From assembly GCA_963691835.1 (NCBI GenBank), contig OY829383.1:1798001-1862000 (forward strand): a stretch of 64,000 bases of DNA. Reading direction: 5' to 3'. This DNA comes from G963691835 sp963691835. Its GTDB lineage: Bacteria; Pseudomonadota; Alphaproteobacteria; Thalassobaculales; Thalassobaculaceae. The notes below the pieces were generated by a model. The model did not search any database, was not told where the DNA came from, and was given only the letters and a program-made list of their open reading frames with translations. Each line of letters starts with the position of its first letter. The first letter of the stretch is position 1. The position numbers and the translations under genes are program-made. Below, piece after piece: positions 35,446 to 44,300 of the stretch.

Positions 35446-36403
35446 CGCGGCACAACCCCAGGCCCAAGCATCTGGCGCCCAGGCCCAAGGCGGCATCACG
35501 GTTGAGGTGGCCGAACAGGAGCTTGAGCACCGCTCCCCCTGGCTTGATGTCTGGCACCAGTTCCGGACCCACAAAGGGGCACTGGCCGGCGTCGCCGTGT
35601 TTGTGACGATCGTTCTGTGTGTGCTGCTCGGCCCCTACATCCACACGATCGACCCGCAGTATCTCGACTACAAATCCAAGAACCAGGGCATGTCCCTCGC
35701 CCACCCCATGGGGACGGACAACCTCGGCCGAGACATGTTCGCCCAGGTGCTGGCGGGCGGGCGGACGTCGCTTGCCGTCGGTGTCACAGCCATGGCCTTG
35801 TCCCTGACGCTGGGAACGTTCATCGGGGTCATGGCCGGGTTCTTCCGGGTTCTTGACGGTCCGTTGATGCGCCTGACGGACCTGTTCCTTGCCCTGCCGA
35901 TCCTGCCCTTGCTGCTCGTCATCATCATGCTGTTCCGGGACATGCTCCGATCGATCTTCGGGCCGGAGATCGGGATCTTCATCCTGATCGTGTTCGTCAT
36001 CGGGATCACAAGCTGGATGCAGACGGCCCGCATCGTCAGGGGCGAGGTTCTGGCGATCAAGGAGCGGGAGTTCGTGCTCGCAGCGCGGAGCATCGGCACC
36101 CGGCCGCACCGGATCATCATGCGCCACATCTTCCCGAACGTGCTGAGCCCGATCATGGTCTCCGCCACCCTCGGGGTCGCGGCGGCCATCATCACGGAAA
36201 GTGCGCTGTCCTTCCTCGGCCTCGGCTTCCCGTCCGACTTCCCGACGTGGGGCCGGTTGCTGTTTGATGGCGTGCCGTTCCTCAACATCAATCCGGCGCG
36301 CGTCATTTGGCCCGGGCTTGCCATTTCGCTCACCGTGCTAAGTGTGAACTACATGGGCGACGGCCTGCGCGACGCCATGGATCCCCGCATCCGGGGCCGC
36401 TGA
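35438..36403 (+). CDS. oligopeptide-type ABC transporter permease, DppC class
   Basis: 321-residue permease partner. An Ala/Gln-rich cytosolic N-terminus is followed by the first helix and by MGTDNLGRDMFAQVLAGGRT, the standard entry to the DppC core; the contact loop is around PHRIIMRHIFPNVLSP and the C-terminus is GDGLRDAMDPRIRGR. It completes a five-gene importer (two ATPases, binding protein, two permeases) in the order D-F-A-B-C. Confidence 0.92.
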   Translation: MTDAAQPQAQASGAQAQGGITVEVAEQELEHRSPWLDVWHQFRTHKGALAGVAVFVTIVLCVLLGPYIHTIDPQYLDYKSKNQGMSLAHPMGTDNLGRDMFAQVLAGGRTSLAVGVTAMALSLTLGTFIGVMAGFFRVLDGPLMRLTDLFLALPILPLLLVIIMLFRDMLRSIFGPEIGIFILIVFVIGITSWMQTARIVRGEVLAIKEREFVLAARSIGTRPHRIIMRHIFPNVLSPIMVSATLGVAAAIITESALSFLGLGFPSDFPTWGRLLFDGVPFLNINPARVIWPGLAISLTVLSVNYMGDGLRDAMDPRIRGR

Positions 36404-36455
36404 GCGGCACCCCCCAAAGTACCGCTCCGCCCGGACGACCACAAAGGAGGCTGAA

Positions 36456-37631
36456 ATGCCGGTCCAAAACCGTATTGCCGAGTTCGACGCAGAGATGCGC
36501 GACTGGCGTCACGACTTCCACACCCATCCGGAGCTGTGCTTCGAGGAGGTGCGGACCGCCGGCATCGTCGCCGAGAAGCTCCGCTCCTGGGGCATCGAGG
36601 TGCATGAGGGGATCGGGAAGACCGGCGTCGTCGGCGTGATCCGGGGGCAGGGGTCGAGCGGCCGCTCGATCGGCATTCGCGCGGATATGGACGCCCTGCC
36701 GCTGCAGGAGGTCGGGAACCCCGCCTACAAATCCGTCATCGACGGGAAGATGCACGCATGCGGCCATGACGGACATACCACGACCCTTCTGGGTGCGGCG
36801 AAGTACCTGGCGGAGACCCGTAACTTCGACGGCACTGTGAACGTGATCTTCCAGCCCGCCGAGGAAGGCGGCGCCGGTGCCAAAGTCATGATCAATGAGG
36901 GGCTGTTCGACCGCTTTCCTTGCGACAGTGTCTACGGCCTCCACAACATGCCGCAGCTTCCGAAAAACACCTTCGCCATTACACCGGGCCCGATGATGGC
37001 GTCCGCGGATCAGGCGATCATCACCATCAAGGCCAAGGGCGGTCATGCGGCCCTTCCCCACCTCACCATCGACCCGATCCAGATCGGCGTGCAGCTCTAC
37101 GCGTCGATCCAAACGATCGTGTCCCGGAACGTCGACCCGCTCGACAGTGCGGTGATCAGCATCTGCGAATTCCATGGCGGCAGCGCCGGCAACATCATCG
37201 CGCACGACGCCAAGATGACGGCGTCCATCCGCACCCTGAAGCGGGAGACGCGGGAGCTGATCCACCAGCGCTTCACGGCGATCTGCGAAACGACCGCAGC
37301 CCAGCACGGGATTGAAATCGACCTCAACTACCGCTTCGGATATCCGGTCACCAGCAATCACGAGGACAAGACGGAGTCGCTGGCTCGGGCCGCCGCTGCC
37401 GTGGTCGGCGACACCAATGTCCAGACCCGAATGGATCCGCTGATGGGCAGCGAAGACTTCTCGTTCATGCTGGAGGAGCGGCCGGGCGCGTTCATCTTCC
37501 TGGGCGGCGGCGACGCGGATCACCAGTATTCGATCCATCATCCCCAGTACGACTACAACGACGAGGTGCTGACCACCGGTGCAAGCCTTTGGGCCACCCT
37601 GGTCGAACAGGAACTGCCGCGCGCGGGCTGA
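36456..37631 (+). CDS. M20 family amidohydrolase (hippurate/N-acyl amino acid hydrolase type)
   Basis: Cytosolic metal-dependent amidohydrolase of 391 residues. It has RADMDALP (75-82), the metal-binding HACGHDGHT (100-108), PAEEGGAGA, the dimerisation-domain region beginning around KGGHAALPH, and C-terminal MGSEDFSFML and HHPQYDYND. All catalytic positions look intact. A perfect AAAGGAGG Shine-Dalgarno precedes it, 52 bases after the permease gene, so it is the last gene of the importer operon and probably deacylates or hydrolyses the imported compounds. Confidence 0.9.
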   Translation: MPVQNRIAEFDAEMRDWRHDFHTHPELCFEEVRTAGIVAEKLRSWGIEVHEGIGKTGVVGVIRGQGSSGRSIGIRADMDALPLQEVGNPAYKSVIDGKMHACGHDGHTTTLLGAAKYLAETRNFDGTVNVIFQPAEEGGAGAKVMINEGLFDRFPCDSVYGLHNMPQLPKNTFAITPGPMMASADQAIITIKAKGGHAALPHLTIDPIQIGVQLYASIQTIVSRNVDPLDSAVISICEFHGGSAGNIIAHDAKMTASIRTLKRETRELIHQRFTAICETTAAQHGIEIDLNYRFGYPVTSNHEDKTESLARAAAAVVGDTNVQTRMDPLMGSEDFSFMLEERPGAFIFLGGGDADHQYSIHHPQYDYNDEVLTTGASLWATLVEQELPRAG

Positions 37632-37633
37632 GA

Positions 37634-38065
37634 ATGGCAACGGCCCGCCAAGTCCTCGTCGCGGGCCTCGCCGGGGAGGCCGCTTTCGAAGCCTATGCGT
37701 GGTGGCTTTCACCGGACCTGTTCGGGGTGACGCTCCAGCCTGCCTTTCTCGTGATCGCGATCGTATCGAAGGCGGCGGGCCTGTCGCTCAGCTATCCGGT
37801 CGCTTTTGCCATACATCTCGCGATCGGCGCCGTTGGCTTCCCTCTTGCGCTCCTCGCCGTCCGCCGCCTGTCGGGTCTCGGCATGTTCACAGGCGCTCTT
37901 GTAACGGGAATCATTCTCTGGTTCGTCGCTCAGGGGCTGCTTGCCCCCTATATCGGCCGAAGCTTCATGATGGGCTTTGGAGCATATACTCAGTCGTCCT
38001 TCATCGCCCATGTGGGGATGCTCTATATAATTGGGTTGGGTTTCCGGCTTCAGGGAAAGAAGTGA
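37634..38065 (+). CDS. small integral membrane protein, function unknown
   Basis: 143 residues with about four to five hydrophobic segments (for example AFAIHLAIGAVGFPLALLAV and ALVTGIILWFVAQGLLAPYI). I do not recognise a named family. ATG 37634 lies 3 bases after the amidohydrolase stop; an in-frame extension to 37589 would overlap that gene. It could be translated with the operon, but the weak ribosome-binding site gives no proof. Confidence 0.65.
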   Translation: MATARQVLVAGLAGEAAFEAYAWWLSPDLFGVTLQPAFLVIAIVSKAAGLSLSYPVAFAIHLAIGAVGFPLALLAVRRLSGLGMFTGALVTGIILWFVAQGLLAPYIGRSFMMGFGAYTQSSFIAHVGMLYIIGLGFRLQGKK

Positions 38066-38133
38066 CCAAACACAACTGTTTAGCCTCTCCAACCTTCATT
38101 GTCCGTTTACCATCGATCGGTTAGTGTCCGGCC

Positions 38134-38655
38134 ATGGATGGCACGCCGAGACTGACCCGGACCTACAGAAAACTGGTGCGGGGGACGAATATCAACGAGA
38201 CCTCGTTGTTGGCGACGGACTATCTGAACCATTTCAATGAAATCGTCATGCTCCTCGAACTCGTGCCAGACATGCCCGAGATGATCGAAGAGGCCCAGGA
38301 CTGGGAGCCGGCGACATACATTCAACACTTCGAGGCCAGCGCTTTCTCAGACAAGGATCTCGCGGTGTGGGCCTACAAGAACGCTCCGCCGGAGTATATC
38401 GAAGCCTTCGAAGAGCTGGTCTCTGCCGCCAATGAGATGATCGAACGGGCCCGGAAACAGATCGGCGCGATCATCAAGACTGGCGATCAGGAGGCCCTCC
38501 AGGTCATGGTGCCGCACTTCCTGATGCAGGTCCGCGATGTTCTGGACAGGATTTCAGCCGTGATCAACGGTACGGTCATGAGGCTGGATCAATCCGAGCC
38601 TGAGGACACGGCCGCGCGACTGGATCAATCGGCGATCGACGATCTGTTTGATTGA
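38134..38655 (+). CDS. conserved-looking acidic helical protein with FliM/CheZ-like C-terminal tail
   Basis: 173 residues, strongly helical and acidic, without membrane segments. Notable parts are the N-terminal TNINETSLLATDYLNHFNE and a C-terminus with two RLDQS units, the second reading LDQSAIDDLFD. That tail resembles the LSQDEIDALL-type peptide of FliM and the CheZ terminal helix, both of which bind CheY. I therefore suggest, but cannot show, that it binds a response regulator. It converges on a degenerate GGDEF-EAL gene. Confidence 0.65.
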   Translation: MDGTPRLTRTYRKLVRGTNINETSLLATDYLNHFNEIVMLLELVPDMPEMIEEAQDWEPATYIQHFEASAFSDKDLAVWAYKNAPPEYIEAFEELVSAANEMIERARKQIGAIIKTGDQEALQVMVPHFLMQVRDVLDRISAVINGTVMRLDQSEPEDTAARLDQSAIDDLFD

Positions 38656-38671
38656 GGCCGTTGCACCGGCC
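38656..38671. terminator. short hairpin between convergent genes
   Basis: GGCCG (38656-38660) and CGGCC (38667-38671) flank a 6-base loop in the 21-base space between two convergent stop codons. It could act as a weak bidirectional terminator. Confidence 0.3.
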
Positions 38672-38676
38672 GGCCG

Positions 38677-39963
38677 TCAGCCGACGCGCCCTTCGCTGGA
38701 GAGCAGCCGGTCAATGTAGCGGCCCTGGTACATGGTGATACCGAGGGATTGACCGAACCGGACCGCTTCGTCGGAATCACAGCGTGACAGGATGATCCGC
38801 GCACGCCCGCACCGGTCCACATGCTCTTTCAGTTCCGCCGTCCGCTGCCCCGAGAGGTCATCCGCCATGTCGGGCGACCAAACCAGCTTCAACAGATCGA
38901 GCCCAAGCCGGTCACGATCGATGAACTGAAGGGTCAGATGGTTCAGCCCGTCGAGACAGATCCGGTATCCCCGCTCCCGCATGAAGTCGCGCGCGAACAT
39001 GTAGGCGCCCATGTCGCCGAAGATGTCGATCTCCTGAAGCTCGATCACCACGGTGCCCCGGGCGACAGCCTTCAAGCTCGAATCGAAGTTCAGGAACGGC
39101 GGTGAGAGGATCGTCTGGACATTCAGGTTGATGCTGAACGAGCTGGCGATCGACTTATCGTCGTTCCGGATCAGCATGGACAGCATCCGGGCATCCAGCG
39201 TCTGCGTCAGGTGCTGGAAGAGCCAGAGATTGGAGGCGAGGTCGAAATCTGGCAGCACGGTCTGCTGCAGGTCTGCGATCGAGATGAACAGCTCCCGAAA
39301 CACCGGCTGCGGCAACTGGGCGGTCGGCGTCAGGGCGCAGACCGGTTGCCGACGCATCAGGTTGGACAGATCCGCGCGTTGAAGGAACGTCTCCAACTTG
39401 CCCAACTGGTCAGGATCGAGCGGCTTGCGGCTTGCCGATTTCTTCCGCCCGTCGCCTTGCTGTTGCCCACGACCCCCTTGACCACCTCTGCCTTCAGAAG
39501 CGGCCGCCGTCATCGACAATCTGGCCTTGCGCTCCCGCTCGCGGTGGATCTGCTTCACGAGGTCCAACAGCTCCTCGTACTGCATGTCCACATTGAACCA
39601 GGTGCAGAAGCGGGCAAGATCCTCTTCGTCGTCGCCTTGGGAAAGCGGATCCTCACTGAAGAGGTACCGGACTTTCATGATGGCGGCGTTGATATCCTCA
39701 ATCGCGGCGTCCTTGACCACGAAGAAGAGGTCGGAATTCGAGAGCGTGAAGATCTGGCCCTCATAGTTCTGGACCATGCCTTCGAACGTGGCCGCGGCGA
39801 TGCGGATGTGGTGTTCCTGGCGGTTCTGCGGACGCAATCTCGACAGGTGGATGTGCACTGCCATCCGCCCCGCCAGATTCCGGCCGAGCCGCTGAAGGTA
39901 ATCCAGGAGCAGATACTCCTGGCTAGGCCCGCGGCTCCGATTTTGTATTTGGCTCAAAGCCAT
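38677..39963 (-). CDS. degenerate GGDEF-EAL protein, probably non-catalytic
   Basis: 428 residues. The N-terminal half has the strand pattern of a GGDEF domain, but the active-site hairpin reads TLSNSDLFFVV (74-84) instead of GGDEF. A Gly/Gln/Arg-rich linker (about 155-185) follows. The C-terminal half resembles an EAL domain: VIELQEIDIF (305-314), CLDGLNHLTLQ (337-347) where DDFGTG should be, LLKLVWSP for the KID strand, and MYQGRYID matching the VQGY end. The catalytic Glu, Asp pair and Lys appear lost, so it likely acts as a binding or regulatory protein rather than making or cleaving cyclic di-GMP. Confidence 0.7.
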   Translation of the reverse strand: MALSQIQNRSRGPSQEYLLLDYLQRLGRNLAGRMAVHIHLSRLRPQNRQEHHIRIAAATFEGMVQNYEGQIFTLSNSDLFFVVKDAAIEDINAAIMKVRYLFSEDPLSQGDDEEDLARFCTWFNVDMQYEELLDLVKQIHRERERKARLSMTAAASEGRGGQGGRGQQQGDGRKKSASRKPLDPDQLGKLETFLQRADLSNLMRRQPVCALTPTAQLPQPVFRELFISIADLQQTVLPDFDLASNLWLFQHLTQTLDARMLSMLIRNDDKSIASSFSINLNVQTILSPPFLNFDSSLKAVARGTVVIELQEIDIFGDMGAYMFARDFMRERGYRICLDGLNHLTLQFIDRDRLGLDLLKLVWSPDMADDLSGQRTAELKEHVDRCGRARIILSRCDSDEAVRFGQSLGITMYQGRYIDRLLSSEGRVG

Positions 39964-40029
39964 GAACTATCCCCAAATGCCAAGCCACTTAGCCAGCGTC
40001 CCATCCCCACTACACGCTAACACCCACTC

Positions 40030-40059
40030 CGCGTCGGGTAAACGCGCAATTCCGACGCG
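40030..40059 (-). promoter_or_regulatory. 8-bp stem-loop upstream of the degenerate GGDEF-EAL gene
   Basis: CGCGTCGG (40030-40037) and CCGACGCG (40052-40059) form a stem with a 14-base loop in the 225-base gap between the giant RTX gene and the GGDEF-EAL gene. It could terminate the RTX transcript or lie in the leader of the next gene. No U-run follows. Confidence 0.4.
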
Positions 40060-40066
40060 AAACTAT

Positions 40067-40076
40067 CCGTATACGG
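40067..40076. promoter_or_regulatory. 10-bp perfect palindrome, candidate operator
   Basis: CCGTATACGG is fully self-complementary and lies about 105 bases before the GGDEF-EAL start codon, next to the stem-loop at 40030-40059. It could be a dimeric regulator site; no known consensus is recognised. Confidence 0.3.
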
Positions 40077-40188
40077 CTGCTTCTTGCAAAGAGTATGGCA
40101 CTTCGCCGGAGACGGATCGGCGGTCCGCTTCCGATGACTCATGGCGTGCCATTGACCAATTGAGGAACAACGAGAGGCGGTTCCCACA

Positions 40189-41310
40189 TCATATCAGGAG
40201 GGATCTCGTCCAATCGCCGGCCAGCGGGTCCGGATCGTCCGGATTGAGCAGATCCACATCGCCGAGCGATCCGAAGACCACCGTATCCGATACGCTGCCG
40301 TCCCGGACAACCGAAACGTCGTTGTCAGCCTCGATCCAGACCAGATCGTCGCCGCCGCTGGCATCCACATCGGAGATCGCCGCAAGCGTGTCCCCGGAAC
40401 GGTCACCAAGTTCCGTCGTGTCGATGGCGCTGCCGTCGTGCATCACGAATGTCCGGCCAGCGGGTCCACGCCAGACAAGGTCATCGCCGCCCGAGCCATC
40501 AACGTCACCGACCGCCAACAACTCGTGACCCGACAGATCCCCGAGGGACGTGGAGCTTGTGCCGCCATCGGTCTGCGCCCGAACGGCACCTTGTGCGTCC
40601 TGCCAAATCAGATCGTCCACGCCATTGCCGTTGACATCGGCAACGCCCACCAGGGTCTCACCCTGGGCATGGCCGAGATATGTCGAGTCGTTCCGGCTGG
40701 CATTGTCGATCGTCGTTACACTGCCGTCTTCGCTGCGCATGACGATATCGGAACCACCCTGTCCATCCAGGTCCGTGACCGCGAGGATCTCGCTGTCGCC
40801 ATGCATGCCGAGGTAGTTCCAGTTCGACGGAGAGCCGTCCATGAGCGCCCAGGTGATGCCTGCATCACCCTGCCAGAGCTGATCCGCGATGCCGTTACCA
40901 TCGAGATCCGCCGCCGATACGAAGGTGAAGCCGCCGTAATCGCCCACATACGTGGTGTCGGTGGTGTCGCCATCGTTCACGGAGAAGACCTGGCCACTCT
41001 CATTCCGCCAGAGAAGGTCGATGCCGCCGGAGTTATCAAGGTCCGTAGCGGCGATCAGCTCGTCATTCGCGTGATTGCCGAGTTCCACCGTCTCCGTCGG
41101 GCTGCCGCCCTCCTGCATGAACACGCCGCCGTCGGCCCGTTTCCAGACCAGATCGTCGTTACCGTCGCCGTTCATATCGCCGGTTGCGATCAACGTGGAC
41201 CCGGCCATCTCGCCCAGATCCATCACATCGGCGGAGTCGACGCCATTGAAGTAGAAGACACCGCCGTCTGCATCCTGGAAGACCATGGAGGTCGCGGTGT
41301 CGTAGGTTCC
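40189..41310 (-). other. C-terminal FG-GAP/VCBS-like repeat region of the giant protein
   Basis: About 370 residues with eight or so repeats spaced about 45-50 residues. Each contains a calcium-loop pattern such as GDMNGDGNDDLVW, TDLDNSGGIDLLW, ADLDGNGIADQLW or DVDGSGGDDLVW, followed by a G-rich strand. This pattern suits a beta-propeller like those of integrin-alpha-type FG-GAP proteins. It replaces RTX repeats at the extreme C-terminus, where a type I secretion signal would be expected. Confidence 0.7.
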
Positions 41311-44300
41311 GTCGACACCACCGGTGAAGGAGATCTCGGTCCCGCCGTCGATCGCCTGGACGACGGCCGTTTTCTCAACCGTGCCGTCCAAGGTGAACGT
41401 GGAGTCCGCGACACCGTCACCGTCCACGTCGACCGCCACCGTGGTCACCCCGTTGGTCGTGGTGACGGAGATATCGTCGTCCGCAAGGCCGACGCCCTCG
41501 ATCTTGATCCGCTCACCGAGCTCGAAGTCCTCGATCCGGTCACCGTCCAGATTGGCCGCAGATCCGCCGAATGTATCGGAGCCCGCACCACCGACCAGCG
41601 TGTCGGCGCCAAGGCCGCCGTCCACCGAGTCGTGGCCGAGGCCACCGGAGAGGGTGTCGTTACCCGCGCCGCCACTCAGCACATCGTGACCACGCTCGCC
41701 GATCAGGATGTCGTCGCCGGCCCCCCCGTCCATGGTGTCGTCGCCGTTCTCGCCCAGAAGCGAGTCATCGCCGCCCATGCCGTAGACCGTATCGCGCCCA
41801 TCGCCGGACTCGATGGTGTCATTGCCCGCGCCGCCGATCAGCAGGTCATCCTGACCGGTGCCGGTAATGGCCATGTCGACGACGCTGTTGCTCATGACGA
41901 TCCGGGTGTCCCCGTCTTCCGTCTCAACCGCCTCGACCTCGAACTCGCCGTCCAGGACGATCGTCGCATCAGCGTCGCCGTCGCCGTCTTCGTCGATCTC
42001 CACCACCGTGAAGTCGGCCAGCGTCTCGACCGTCACATCCGCTTCATCCAGCGTGATGTCGTCGATCAGGATGATCTCCCCATCCTCGATATCGCGGATC
42101 TCATCCCCGTCCAGATCGTCGAGCGAGCCCCGGAACGTATCGTCGCCTTCGCCGCCGAAGAGGACGTCGTCCCCTTCACCGCCGTAGATCTCATCATCGC
42201 CGGACCCGCCGGAGATCGTGTCATTGCCGCGGTCGCCCACCAGCGTTTCGGCGGTCTCCGTTCCGACGATCAGTTGATCCGCAACCTGGGTGCCGAACGC
42301 CAGCGTGCTGGCGCCCGCATCGAAGTTGACCACCACATCGTCGAAGCTGCCCAGAAGGGAGAAGGTGCTGTCCGCGTTGCCATCGCCGTCCGTATCGATT
42401 CGGACGGTGGTCTGGTCATTCACCGTCTCAAGCGAGATGTCATTGGCCACCAGGGAGGAGCCCACGACCTGCACGCTTTCACCAGCGGTGAAGTCCGCGA
42501 TCAGGTCACCATCGAGTTCCTCGGCGGAACCGATGAAGGTGTCCACACCCTCGCCGCCGGTCAGCAGATCCTGGCCGAGCCCGCCGGACAGCAGATCGTC
42601 ATCACCGGCACCGGAAACCGTGTCATTGCCGTCGCCGCCGGTCAGCGTGTCCGCCACCTCGGTACCGACAACCAACTGGTCGGTGATGCGTGTGCCAAAG
42701 GAGAGGTCGGTCGCCCCGCCGTCGAACGACACGACCACCTGGCCGAACACACCCTGGAGACGGACCGTCGAGTCGACCGCGTCGTCACCGTCCGCGTCCA
42801 CCTCGACCAGCGTGTCGCCGTCGACGATCGACAGAACCACGTCGTCTTCGCCGAAGGTTGCACCCTCGAACCTCAGGCGGTCGCCGTCCTCGAAATCGGT
42901 GATGACATCGCCGTCATGATCCGCCGCCGACCCAGCGAAGACGTCGTCACCCACGCCGCCTTCCAGGCTGTCGGCTCCGCTGCCGCCGACGATCCGGTCG
43001 CCGCCGGCACCGCCGACAATGGTGTCCTCACCCGCGGCACCCAACAGAGTCTCGGCCGCATTGCCGCCGATGGCACTATCCGCCCCATCCCCGAGATCGA
43101 CCGTGGCCGTCTTATGGTCACCGTCAAGGACGACTTCATCCGCGCTGTCGCCCGCTTCGATCTCGACGATCGTCTTGTCCTGGTAGCCACTGACGGTGAT
43201 CGCATCGGCACCATCACCGAAGGAGACGGACACCACATTGATGGAGTCGCCGCCGCCATTCGATTCACCGTCGATATCGATGGTGTCGTTGCCGTCGCCG
43301 GTGACGATCTCGCCACGCTTGGTCCCGTCGATCTCAACCGTGCTGTCGCCGCCATCGCCCAGGAAGACATCCGTGTGGACGAAGTTCGACAGGGACACGT
43401 CGCCCGCCCCTTCGTTCTCGACCCGCACGTTCTTGACCGAGTTCCAGGCGCTGTCGAGAGAGACGGAGGTCCCGTCCTCGCCGTCGAATTCGTAGCTGAC
43501 CTGAGCACCACCGGAGGAGCCGTGCCCGATCTCGGAGCCGGAGATCGTGCCGCTTTCGGCATCCGCGCCACCCGTCAGGACATACCCGTCCTCCGGCGTC
43601 GCCGGCGGGGTGAAGTCGCTGCTGAGCGTGATGGTGAACGGATCGTCTTCAGTCCGTGACAGCTCGGTGCCGTCCCCATCCGCCGTCACATCGACGTCGA
43701 GGAACTCACCCTCCACCACGAAGGTGGAATCGGCGTCTCCGTCGCCATCGGTATCCAGGGACACCGTGGTTTGACCGTCCGCCGCCGTCAGCGTCACATC
43801 GTCAGTATCAAGGACAACCCCATCGATCCGGACGACATCGTCGTCGTCCATGCCCGCGATGGTATCGCCGTCCAGCTCGTCCGCGGAGCCCAGGATGGTA
43901 TCGGCGCCCTCGCCACCGGTGATCTCATCCGCCCCTTCGCCGCCGGAGAGGACGTCATCCCCATCCTTGCCGATCAGGGTATCGTCGCCGAGACCGCCGA
44001 TCAGGGTATCCGCGTCGTCGGTCCCTTCGATGAGCAGGTCTTCGACAGGGGCCCGGAAGGTCAGCGTGGTGTCGGAACCGTCGCCAGCCGCCGTCGCCAG
44101 CTCGAATTCACCGTCGATCGTGAAGGTCGCGTCCGCAACGCCATCACCGTCCGTATCGACCCCAACCGTCGTCCGGCCGTCGGCCACGGAAACCGTGACA
44201 TCTTCCGCACCGATATCGGCACCGAGCAGGCGTACCTGCTCACCCGCCTGATAATCGCCAAGCGTGTCGCCGTTGAGATCCGCGGCGGTCGCCTCGAAGA

